From: Canna indica
Lineage: Eukaryota; Streptophyta; Magnoliopsida; Zingiberales; Cannaceae
Length of the DNA: 64,000 nt
Assembly: GCA_034359265.1 (NCBI GenBank)
Contig: CP136897.1
Coordinates: 22,996,001-23,060,000, forward strand
Direction of reading: 5' to 3'
The position numbers and the translations under genes were made by a program. Shown here piece by piece: positions 42,050-53,100 of this stretch; position 1 is the first letter of the stretch, and every line of letters starts with the position of its first letter. The notes under the pieces are model-generated. The model made no database searches. It worked only from the letters and a program-made list of their open reading frames with translations, and was not told the DNA's origin.

Positions 42050-42370
42050 GAACAATAGTATAACACTTTTTTGGTAAGCAAAAATAGAGAGGGGGATGGA
42101 GAAAGGAGGAGATAAGAACACGGGTGTGAGGAGCGACCTCTGTTCGCGAGAAAGAGAGAGTGTGAGAGGGAGGAGAGATTGGTAGAGAGAGAGAGAGGGA
42201 GATGCAGACACACGCGACGCGGCTGGAAGCTCGCTGTCTCCCGTGGCGACAAGGGGAGCGAAGCTCCAGTCCTTGTCGGCGACCGCGTAGGTGGCCAGTT
42301 CTCCCGGCGTCGAGTCGGAGAGTAGGACTGCTGCCAAGAGGAGGGACAGGAAGGCGTGGAAGAGAGCCAT
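42050..42370 (-). CDS. Hypothetical secreted protein or gene fragment
   Basis: An ATG at 42370 in good context (AAAATGGCT) opens a frame starting MALFHAFLSLLLAAVLLSDS, which looks like a signal peptide. It is followed by TPGELATYAVADKDWSFAPL and then low-complexity Ser/Leu sequence from a CTCT-rich stretch. I do not recognise the family. The true 3' end, and whether an intron starts after about 42205, are unclear. Surrounding DNA has decayed GACCTGTGTTCCGCGAGA repeats (42100-42160, 42400-42560), so it may be a captured or chance frame. Confidence 0.25.
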
Positions 42371-42738
42371 TTTAGGCAACGTGAGAGACGAGATGCGGAT
42401 GTGAGGAGCGACCCCTGTTCCGCGAGAGAGAGGAGCGGTCTTCGGCAGAGAGAGCACGCGACCTGTGTTCCGATAGAGATCATAGAGATCAGCAGAGGAC
42501 CTGTGTTCTGCGAGAAAGAGAGGGGTCTTCGGCAGAGGAGAGGTCACCTGTGTTCCGCGATCTCCTCTTCGGACCGGCGATCTCCAACAAAAGAACTGTC
42601 TTCTCTCTCTCCTGCAGTCGGCACCCAGACAGTCACGGTCTCACCCACGCGAAAGACCCCTCCCTCGAATTGGGTTTTCTCGAAGGGCAATTCGGTCTTT
42701 TTACCTCTGCGTCCTTCGCAAACGGGGTACATGTGACC

Positions 42739-43270
42739 CAGGGATGACAATATTACCCATTTAGGCGGGTATTTACCCATTTATGACGGATATGATGGAT
42801 AGTTTCCTATCCGCGGGGATTTCGCGAGTAATTTTTCTTACCCGTTTATTATATAGGGGGACGGGTATTCGTTATCCGCGAGAATTAGTAAATTACAATA
42901 TTACATTCGGTACATATACTAAAAAAAAATCTAACATAATTCAATACTCATATACTTTATGTTTTGAAATCTTATGATGATGTTGTTATCAAAATATTGT
43001 GTGTTTATCAAAATAAAATTGTTATACTTGAAGTTATTATCAGAATATTTGAAGAGTTGAAGTGTTATTAAAATATTATAATTTACATTCTTTTAAAGTG
43101 TCATGGGTACCCGTCAATATCTATGGGTATCCATCCCCCCACGGGTAATTAAATGGGAACCCATTTTTTATACCCGCGGGGAATAAATGGGTAGCGAGTA
43201 CCCGTTTATTTCGCGGGACGGGTAGCGGGTAGGCAACCCCCGTACCCGCCCCGCCCCATTGACATCCCTA
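42739..43270. mobile_element. Non-autonomous element with CAGGGATGACAAT ends
   Basis: Left end CAGGGATGACAAT and right end ATTGACATCCCTA are inverted repeats. The interior is full of ACCCGTTTA / GGGTA repeats. hAT-like by end sequence; no target duplication found. Confidence 0.7.
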
Positions 43271-43279
43271 GCTACAGTT

Positions 43280-43800
43280 GTCCATTATTTGGGTCACTCC
43301 GAACTGAACCGAACCCGAATCGAAATTTTTCGGATCTAATTCGATTTGGCCCTTGGCAGAACGATTTTTGAACTGAACCGAAACCGATTAGTTTCCATAC
43401 TTTGGGAACCGAGCCAAATCGCGAAACCATATATATATATATAAAATTAGCCGTTTAGACCATTAGGATCGAGAACTCGAAATTTATAAGAAGGAATTGA
43501 TAACTTATGTCAAATAAGATGTCAAATTAACTTCATTTAATCGGCTGACTATTAATTATGTAAAATTAATAGTCAGTTTACACTTTTATGCACCAACGGA
43601 CTAAAATATGAAAAATAGGTTTTTTCGTTTTTTTCGATTACAAAATCGAATCAAACCAAAAAAAAGTCGATTTTGTCTATGCCATATTCGATTTTCGGAA
43701 TAAATTTTCATTGACAAAAAATTTTGATTCGGTTCAATTTATATCAATTCAATTCAATTTAAACCGAATGGGCATTCCCTACAAACGACCCCTAAGGTTT
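43280..43800. repeat. Non-autonomous element-like block rich in CCGAA repeats
   Basis: Starts in GAACTGAACCGAACCCGAAT and ends in TTCAATTTAAACCGAATGGG. Subterminal CCGAA/TTCGG repeats in opposite orientation suggest another hAT-type non-autonomous element, but I cannot fix its ends. Confidence 0.4.
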
Positions 43801-43886
43801 GTTTTATATTTCCTATAATACCCTTTCATTATAGTTTATCGTGAAATTATTAAATTGATAGATAGTAAACAGATCATATGGGAAAT

Positions 43887-44641
43887 TAGATGTGAGTACG
43901 GGCCACGACGGGTCGGGATTTCATATGTCTTGGTCCGGTCCCAGATTTGTATTATGTGTTTCGATTTTGATCCTTATAAATAATTTGTCCTAGTCTCGTC
44001 CCACCCTCAAAAATAATTAAACAATTAAATTGGGATTGGATTGGACGGATTGGGACAACTAAATTACATGAATATTACCATATAATTTTATTAAAATACC
44101 AAGTTAAATTTTCTATTTGTGAGAGCTAATAATATAACTCTCTTAAGTAGATCTATTCTATTAAAAGAGGTTATTTTGTCACATTAAATTTTTTTATTAG
44201 GAAATTAAAAAAAGGAAAATTTAGATAACAAAAATACAATATACTATAATTTTACTTAAAAAATTCATATACACAAAGAATTTTAAATAATATGAGAGTG
44301 TTATCATTTTATCAATTTTCATAAAAATAAAGTTATTTTAAATAATATGAGAGTGTTATCATTTTGTCAATTTCCACAAAAATAATCTAACTTTAGTAAA
44401 CATCAATAAAATATAAACATAAATAAAATATATAATTTTGTATCTAAAAAATACAATCGGATGGGCCAGGATAATATCGAATTTTTTTACCTTATTTTGA
44501 TCTCGTCCCTGATTTTTAATTGAGGCAAAAAATATCCCAATCCCATCTCGATTTTTAATCAGGACTAGACTTTTCCCGATTTTTGGGACGGGACAGATCA
44601 GGACGGTCGGGACGCCCCAACCCAACTTGTGCTCACTTCTA
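43887..44641. mobile_element. hAT-like non-autonomous element (755 bp)
   Basis: Starts TAGATGTGAGTACGGGCC and ends GTGCTCACTTCTA, inverted repeats, with a perfect 8-bp duplication TGGGAAAT (43879-43886 and 44642-44649). GGGACG/CGTCCC-type subterminal repeats. A 40-base line ATAATATGAGAGTGTTATCA occurs twice inside (44288, 44342). Confidence 0.87.
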
Positions 44642-44803
44642 TGGGAAATATAGAAATTTCAAATATCATAATGGGGATATTCTTTATTTTATCATATTGG
44701 ACCGATCGGAACAGTCAGCATTGGTTAATCGAAAATAGATAAGGAATCGTATAATTTTATGAGCTATTCATTTCCTTAGATATAGAATAAGATAGAGCAG
44801 AAT

Positions 44804-45250
44804 CTAGGGATGACAATCGAAAATCGGTTAACTGTGGTTATCTAGTTAACTAAATATCAAAATTCGATTATTGGTAGTAATTTTGCGATTTGATTTTAGT
44901 TTTGGGTAGTAAGATTGAAAAATCGATTTTATTCGTTCGGGTTCGAGTAGTACCTCACGGTTAACTAATAGAACTAGTTAAAAAAATATCGATAAATATA
45001 TATAAGAAATCAATAACCCAATCCTCATAGACAAAGTGACAAACCCACTAACGCAATAACGGGATACTCATTTAGGAACTGATTACCCATTTAATAAACG
45101 AGTAACACATTGTATTTGAACTGTTTAATCCTGTTCGATTAATTGTCAAATATACGATGGTTAATCGGTTTTCAATTTCGATTTTAGATAACGATTTCGA
45201 TTTCAAGTATCCATGAAAAATGTGGATACCTGAACCGTTGCCATCCCTAG
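44804..45250. mobile_element. Non-autonomous element with CTAGGGATGACAA ends
   Basis: Left end CTAGGGATGACAA, right end TTGCCATCCCTAG. ATCGGTTAAC-type repeats inside. Flanks AGCAGAAT and, three bases beyond the right end, AGCAGGAAT are suggestive but not a clean target duplication. Confidence 0.65.
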
Positions 45251-45285
45251 CGAAGCAGGAATTAAATTGAGGGACAATACTTCAA

Positions 45286-46527
45286 GGGCCCGTTTGGTTC
45301 GCAAACTGCTCGTCACAGGACACCAGACAGGGACAAGGATAGGACATCAGGTGTCCTGGAACAGTAGCTATACCGTGTTTGTTTCGTCAAGAACAGGACA
45401 CGATATTTCGTCCTGTCCTGCGTTTGTTTCGCTATAACAAAGTACTGTACATGATAAAATGACTAAAATATCCTTGTAAATTAGTCTTAAACTGATTAAT
45501 ACGTAAAAAATCTTAATATATAGTATCAAATATTTTTCAACTAATATATAAGTTTAACTAATAAGTTTTCAACTAACCTAAAAGTATAATAATAGGATAA
45601 TACCGAAAAATATAAAAATCATACCAAATGATCTCCAATCTGAAATCTGACACCACCATCGCGTTCAGCACGTGAAAATTTACAACTTTGGTATTCACCT
45701 TGACTCGATCCGACGATTCTACGATCAACTACAAAAATACCCCAATAATTCATAAATCAACCCATTTTCATATGATACAGCTCTCTTCTCTAAACACTAT
45801 TCATATCCCACCCACTCGCCTCCCTCTCCCCTCACCCCTCGCGCTGCCCCTTGCCCTTGCGCCCGACGCCACCTCCCTGCTCCGCTCGAACCCACGCCGG
45901 CCGGCCCTCCCGACCGCCGACGATCACCCCGGCGGTGACGTCGCCTCTCCCGCAACTCCCGACGCCGGCGGGACGCCCTCTCTCTCCTCCCGATCTCCCT
46001 CTTCAACCCTCACCCCACCTACAGCTCGCCGCCCCCTCCTCTTCCGCCCCCTCATGGTTGACGGTGACGCTAGAGACGGAGGTCGCGCCGGCGGGGAAGG
46101 AAGTAGGCTCGGCGGCGGACCCTCACTCGTCTCCCTCTCCACCCGACGCCCGCCCGACGCCCGCCCGAGCCCCGCCTTCAGTCAGGGGGCTGTTCTCGCT
46201 GGCGCCGTCGCATCAGGGCATCAACGGCGAGTGGGGCGCCGACGAGGAGAACGCGCTGTCGTGCTGGCGTGGGCGACATGTTTCCTGAAGCTTGCGACAG
46301 CCGGGTGAGAGGCGAGAGCAGCAGGCGAGGGCATTGAGGTCTTTTTGCATCAATGTCATTCACCCTGTTTCGATGTACCGAGAATTTTCTCGGTACACCA
46401 AAAGGGTCCAAAATTCTGTCCCGAACAGGAATTAAAATTCAGTCCCTCCCACTTTTTGCAAAACAAACGGGGGACAAGAGCCAAAATCCAGTCCAGTCCC
46501 CCGTTTTTTAACGAAACAAACGGGCCC
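45286..46527. mobile_element. Tourist-like element carrying a GC-rich insert
   Basis: Ends GGGCCCGTTTGGTTCG and CGAAACAAACGGGCCC form 16-bp inverted repeats with one mismatch. CAA flanks both sides (45283-45285, 46528-46530). The ends resemble plant Tourist/PIF-Harbinger MITEs (usual duplication TWA), so superfamily is tentative. The core is replaced by a GC-rich block (see next entry). Confidence 0.7.
45780..46310. other. GC-rich, possibly captured gene segment inside the element
   Basis: About 530 bases of roughly two-thirds G+C within an AT-rich element and neighbourhood. Long frames stay open on both strands, including one at 45688-46308 on + with Pro/Ser/Arg-rich protein. This is typical of grass-type GC-rich 5' exons. 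I recognise no protein, and GC-rich sequence opens frames by chance. Confidence 0.4.
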
Positions 46528-46530
46528 CAA

Positions 46531-47189
46531 AAGAACAAATGATCAACTCAGGATTGATTACGCATTTAGCGATCTAGGTCGAACGAGCATCAAAAAAAAA
46601 ATGACTTTCTAGTTTTCCACTTTTTCCAAAAATAAGACAATAGGGGATTGCTATATTGATCGGTCTATCATATGTAACATTTTATTTACTTTTGCATCCT
46701 ATGAGTTGATGGACTGAAATTTTATTTATCTTATCTTATCCTATCCAATCTAATCCAGTGAGGCAAACAAATTATTAATACTAATGCAAGGATTGGATGT
46801 AGTATCAATAGTTGGAATAATGAAAATTTTCAAACAATAATATGGTAATTAAAAGAGGACGATATTAGTTAAGAATAAATAAAAAGGTTTCAACCGGTTC
46901 AATATCTACTTGGTGCCCATGCATACCTCTATTTATCGATCTAAATCAAAGTCAAATAAAATGAAATTAAGTCAATTGTTTTATACATTTTAAAGTACAT
47001 ACTTACTTGGTCATTCTAAATTAGAAAAATAATAATTAGCTATTCTAAAAATAATTATTTATTGTTTTTATATTATTATATATCAATATGGATAAAAGTA
47101 GGTATTAGCTAGGATGATGAGACTCATTAATTGTTGGTTGATTTGCCACTTTAAATATTGGATCGTCATCATTGAAAATTATAGTTTAT
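46531..47189. other. AT-rich intergenic stretch
   Basis: No open frame, repeat or RNA gene that I can see. Confidence 0.6.
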
Positions 47190-47700
47190 TTATTTGGAAG
47201 ATGAAACGACAATCGATGCTACCTGATTACTTCACACGGTAAGATATACCTGCAATCATAAAATATTTGATCTCCTTGTATTTCAGACTATGATGCGAAG
47301 TCAACAAATGTGGCAGTGACACGATCATGATCTTTATTCACATATTTGAAAAAATATTTAATTGATCTCGATTTGTTGCAACATTCAACATTAATGAGTG
47401 CACCATATTTCAACATGTATCTATTATGAGGGACAACAGAATAGTTGTAAAAATCAATCTTCCCTTTTTTAATTGTTCAATCATTATCTCTTCTTCTATA
47501 AACTGGATATCTATCCTCACATATGATTGTTCTGTCTATGAACTTATTCGAAAAATATCGTATACATCTAACATCTTGCACGCAAGAAGAATTTTTCTGT
47601 GCAGCAGCACCACACAAGCCATGCATCATTAAATTTATGACTGATTCACAGTAATAAGGATTAGTCGATTTTGGAGAGACAGACACTGACCATTTGAGTG
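47190..47700 (-). pseudogene. Helitron Rep/helicase fragment
   Basis: On the - strand the translation contains CIRYFSNKFIDRTIICEDRY followed by PVYRRRDND, a TGA, then SVVPHNRYMLKYGALINVEC, NKSRSIKYFFKYVNKDHDRV and, after another stop, an IFYDCRYILPCE-like line. These match, in order, the well-known plant Helitron Rep-helicase segment (PVYRRR, VVPHNRYLL.KYGAHINVEWCN, SIKYLFKYVNKG.DRV, DCRYI). It is cut at both ends, and I see no Helitron termini. Confidence 0.82.
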
Positions 47701-47796
47701 GTTTTTAAGCTTTTTTTTTCTTCACCAATTTTTTCTAGGATCGCCCTTGATCTGCTACCTCTCAACTTTCAATGTTATTTAAAATTTGTATGAGAT

Positions 47797-49790
47797 AATT
47801 TAAAGAGACAGGATATACAGAGATAAATATGGAGTTAAAGTGGCGGGATACTTGGAATTTGATTTGCTACCTCTAAATCTATATATTGTGTATATATTAA
47901 CAAATATTTGACTAAAATTTTACAAAATTAAATAATTAAATAATAATTTTATGATAGTTTAATAATATTTCCATAAGATATATATATATATATAGTCGTA
48001 TTTCTTACCATCCGTATTTTGATGAAATAATATATTTATGATATTTTAATAATTTTTTTCTAAAATAGATTGTTAGTATTTGTATCTGTATTTTGATATA
48101 AAAAATTATTTGTTTTATAATTTATTAGTGTTTTCTAAGATATATTAGGTAGGCATTAAAAAATAATAAAATAAAATGTTATACATTTTAATAAATTTAA
48201 TAAAGAGAAACATGATTAAATTATTTGTATTTTTATAAAATAACATATTTCTAAAAAATTTAATCACGTCATCATAAGATATATTATGAATAAGGAGAAA
48301 CTAAAATGTATTCAGGTTTGATGGTGTATACAAAGAAGTTTTTCGCAATTAAATCGTTCTTATTATTATAAAATAATATATTTTTAAATCAAATTTATTT
48401 TTTTTAATATAAAATACGACATAAATAATGATATAAATTCAATTTTATAATAAATCAGATTTTTTTTTATGCTTAGTTGTTATATGCGTAATTGATAATT
48501 TATTTTTATGATTAATATATGTTTTAATTATTTGTTACTCTATGTAATTATATTTTGATAAAATATTATTTTAATCATAATTTAATAAAAAAATACTATA
48601 TATTTCGATAAAAAATTACTATATCATCAATGCTCATAACTATTAATATCAATATAATTATAATTGTCAACGGTGAGTAGCACAGTTAATGACAACATGA
48701 TATTTGTTGCCTAGATATTTAAAGTTAGATTTCTAGTATGGTAATCTATTATGACTTACTGTCTCTGTTTTTTTTTAAAATAAAATAATTATATGATGTT
48801 AAATATGGAGATAAATATAGAGACGGAATATATAGAGATAAATATGAAGTTAAAATGACGGGATACTTGGAATTTGATTTGCTACATCTAAACCTATATA
48901 TTGTGTATATATTAACAAATATTTGACTAAAATTTTACAAAATTAAACAATAAAATAATAATTTTATGATAGTTTAATAATATTTTCATAAGATATATAT
49001 TAACTATGAAATATATATATATAGTCGTATTTTTTACCATCCGTATTTTGATGAAATAATATATTTATGATATTTTAAATTTTTTTTCTAAAATAGATTG
49101 TTAGTATTTGTATCTGTATTTTGATAAAAAAAAATTATTTGTTTGATAATTTATTAGTGTTTTCTAAGATATATTATGTAGGCATTAAAAAATAATAAAA
49201 TAAAATGTTATACATTTTAATAAATTTAATAAAGAGAAACATGATTAAATTATTTGTATTTTTATAAAATAACATATTTTTAAAAAATTTAATCACGTCA
49301 TCATAAGATATATTATGAATAAGGAGAAACTAAAATATATTCAGGTTTGATGGTGTATACAGAGAAGTTTTTCGCAATTAAATTGTTCTTATTATTATAA
49401 AATAAATATATTTTTAAATCAAATTTAATTTTTTAATATAAAATACGACATAAATAATGATATAAATTCAATTTTATAATAAATCAGATTTTTTTATGCT
49501 TAGTTGTTATATGCGTAATTGATAATTTATTTTTATGATTAATATATGTTTTAAGTATTTGTTACTTTATGTAATTATATTTCGATAAAATATTATTTTA
49601 ATCATAATTTAATAAAAAAATATTGTATATTTCGATAAATAATTACTATATCATCGATGCTCATAATTATCAATATCAATATAATTATAATCGTCAACGG
49701 TGAGTAGCATGACAACATGATGGTCGTTGCTTAGATATTTAAAGTTAGATTTTTAATCTATTATGATTTATTATTTTTATTTTTTAAAAA
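47797..49790. repeat. 1-kb AT-rich tandem duplication upstream of MICU
   Basis: Copy 1 (about 47797-48790) and copy 2 (about 48811-49790) are in direct order with an offset of about 1015 bases. Examples: GGATACTTGGAATTTGATTT at 47846 and 48861, and GTCAACGGTGAGTAGCA at about 48668 and 49694. They are highly similar with small indels. No coding signal. Confidence 0.88.
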
Positions 49791-50116
49791 TTAATATAAT
49801 TATAATTAAATTAATGAATGAAATTGAAGAACAGTTCCGGTGTACAATAAAATAAAAGAAGATATGATTTTGATAAATTTCTTAAATATTTTATCAATAA
49901 ATTGGTATTTATGGTTTTACTAATTTTACTAAACTTTTCTAAATAAAAAAATATGAATGTGTAATTAAGTCAAAACGGAGGGTCAATATGTAATTTAGCT
50001 CGAATTTACGCGTACAAACGATCAGACTCGTTTCGTTTCGGTGAGACTGCGACCGCCCGCCGCATCTTTCCTCGCTTATCCTCTCTCTCTCGATCTCGGT
50101 CCTTCAGAGAACGTCA

Positions 50117-53100
50117 ATGTTGCCCCACCTCGCGACGGCCCTGCGCCGATCGGCGATCCGAAGCTGGAGCGTCTCCGCGCGGTTCGGCAGCTTTGCAGCC
50201 GCGGAGAAGGAGAGTGGATCGGCCGATCGCAATCTCGGGGCGCTCCGGCGAGCGGTCGCGGCGGCAGTGGCCGTCGGAGCATCCGGCCTTGGCATCTGGT
50301 TGCTTCCTTCGTCCTCATCGTTTCCCGGTTCCTCTCTTTCCTTCGCTGACTCCAATTTGGTGCAGAGCGAATCAGTCTGCCTGAATGAAGCGACGATGGA
50401 AAAGAAGCCAAAATTTCTGATCTCAGGTGTGCCTCTGCCTCTAACAAATTTCCTGTTGAAATGATTCGTGTGACTTGATGCCGGTTATGGTTTCTTTTCT
50501 ATTTGCTAATATGGACTTTGAATATCCAAGCTAGCGTTTTACAGAACCCTAATGATGAATCAATTCCCATGCTTATCTTCATCACTTGGACATTCATAAC
50601 GAAAACTAACATGACTATAGTTTGACTAGACAAAGGAAACAATTCTTGGCAAATCAAATTGACGATTGGAATGATGCATAATCAATGTAGGGGAATACCA
50701 TTAGAAAATTAAACTGTAAAACCCAATTACACAAGTAGACTGAATGCACTTTTGTGAAGTGAGCTGATCAGAATATCTAAGTTTTGGATTTACAATTGAT
50801 TTTTGTGTCGATCTAACTGCTTCCACAGTTAGGTCATTATTTTCGTATGACTATGTGAGCAGCTTCAGTTATAACCAGATGACAATTAGAGAAACCTGGT
50901 AATAACAACGGACTTAGTCATCTTGCTTTATTGGATCCGGGACTCAATTTGGGCCTTATTTGTGGAATTCAGATTAGACCTTCTCATGTCAGTTTCATGT
51001 GGTGACCCATCGAAGTTTGTCGGTTTTACTCAAAATAGATTGATGTGCTTGCATGTCCTAAGATGTAATTTTTGGCGGTGAGAAAGAAGTCAAAGAACAT
51101 GTGTACTTATTACATGGGAAAAGTTTAAATGAGTTTTGATGAAAACGTTTTGTATGGTATTTTTGAATTAATACTCCAACTGTCCAGCTAAGTGTATGTT
51201 CTGCGTAAATGCTGCATTTGCTTACTGTCTTAGTCGGTTAGTGCTACTTGATTTAATTAAACACCGGTTTAGACATGGTATGCTGAGCTGAATGATGCTA
51301 GCATTAGCAATGTCTCAAGTCAATTTCTTGTTGCCATACATATCCAAAGTTGTGACTTGTGCCAACCTAACAATATACTATTAGACATTGTTAAATGTAA
51401 CATTTATTGAGTTTATTTTATTGTTGAATGAAGTGTGCCATATTTCATTGGTTGGTGTATACTAGTTTGATAAAATTCTTAGGAATAGGTGTTCAGTGAT
51501 GGCAATACATGTAGTTTATAACTTTATAAAGCAAGTTGCTAAGTCCTGCAGCTGCTTGTTACATAAAAACCATGCGATGTATATTCGTGTATGATTTCTT
51601 TTTATTATTTGTCTTGCACTTATCACTTGTATGTTTATTTGTGCAGATACATATCGTAGAAGGGTGTTTTTCAAATATGAAAAACGCATAAGGATGCTAA
51701 GCACACCTGAAAAGGTATTGAAAAAAAAATCATAACTTACTGAAACATTTCCCGAGTGCTTGTTGATGTGTATATTTGTTCAACTAATCACCATCCAAAT
51801 TTCTTTCTTCTGTTTTATTTTCTTCAAATTATTGTTTGGTTTTGTCTTGCTGTTAATCTCCTAGCAGTCTACCACGTTTTGGTTATATAATAGTTGATGT
51901 AGTACAAATCACTAAATGGCATTAATTGTGTACTTATTTCTACATATCTTTTTCTTATAGATCTTTGAGTATTTTGCATCAACTCAAAATCCAGATGGAG
52001 AGCTAGTTATGAGGCCTTCAGATTTGATGAGAGCAGTTGTTCCTGTTTTTCCTCCATCAGAATCCCATATTGTTAGAGAAGGCTATTTGAAAGGCGAGCG
52101 TGCTCCTGGCGAGTTGTATTGTGCTCCATCTGCCTTTTTTATGCTTTTTGATACTGACAATGATGGACTTATATCGTTCCCAGAGTAAGTCAAAGACATC
52201 TAGTTCTTTAATGACAAGTTAATCTAGATATTACGCTTTGGGCTTTGAACTCACTTTTTAGTGCAACATGATAGTTTTGTTATTCATAACCTACATTTTT
52301 CTCTGTTTCTAGGTACATATTCTTAGTGACCTTGCTTAGTATTCCTGAATCAAGCTTCAGCGTGGCTTTCAAAATGTTTAATCTTAACAACGATGGGTAG
52401 GTTTATTCATCTTGTCTAATCTTTTCTCTTCTCGTGGATTTATATTTTTCTTTTTTTTTTGAACCATTTTATATGCTTTGTACCAGCCTCCTGCATTTCC
52501 TCAAGAAAGGCATAAAGTCCTTCTTGGCCATTTTGTGTTAAGTTTTATAAATAAGCATTAAGAAGTATTGGGTACACCTTTTTCATGGGTATGGCACGTG
52601 ATTATATTCCTAGATCCGCATCAAACAAACATACCTAAGTTGTCCATGTAGTCTAGAAAACATCATATTGGAAAACATCAATATTGACATGCATGATCAG
52701 TGATGTGCAATTGTGCATTTGGATCTAATTTTGTCATGTCAAACTGTGTTGGAAAAACAAATGCTGACATGTGTTATGTAAAGTTTCTTCTTGGTATTTT
52801 CTTACTTTAAGACTTTAAGTGTAATATATTTCCATAAAACCATATAGTTGTAACTGTTTCCTGTCTTGATATTATTGTGTCTGGCCGTTTTTAATTGCTT
52901 TTCTCGTGCAAACCATTTTTTGTTATTACTCTGGTAGCAGGAAATAGGAATGTATCTGTTCTGGTCCTTCTGGAACTGTTGCCTAAGTCCTTCACATTAA
53001 CAAATTTAATCTTTCTTTTACACTGAGGCAGCTGTGTTCTGAATTTGCAGGCCATATCATATGGCTATCAGATTCATCATTACAACATTCTCAATGCAAC

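Noticed and set aside
44359..44625. 88-codon frame on -
   Set aside because: It lies entirely inside the non-autonomous hAT-like element 43887-44641 and follows its subterminal repeats.
50076..50447. Long frames on - opposite the MICU first exon
   Set aside because: GC-rich coding exons open antisense frames; no splice or protein support.
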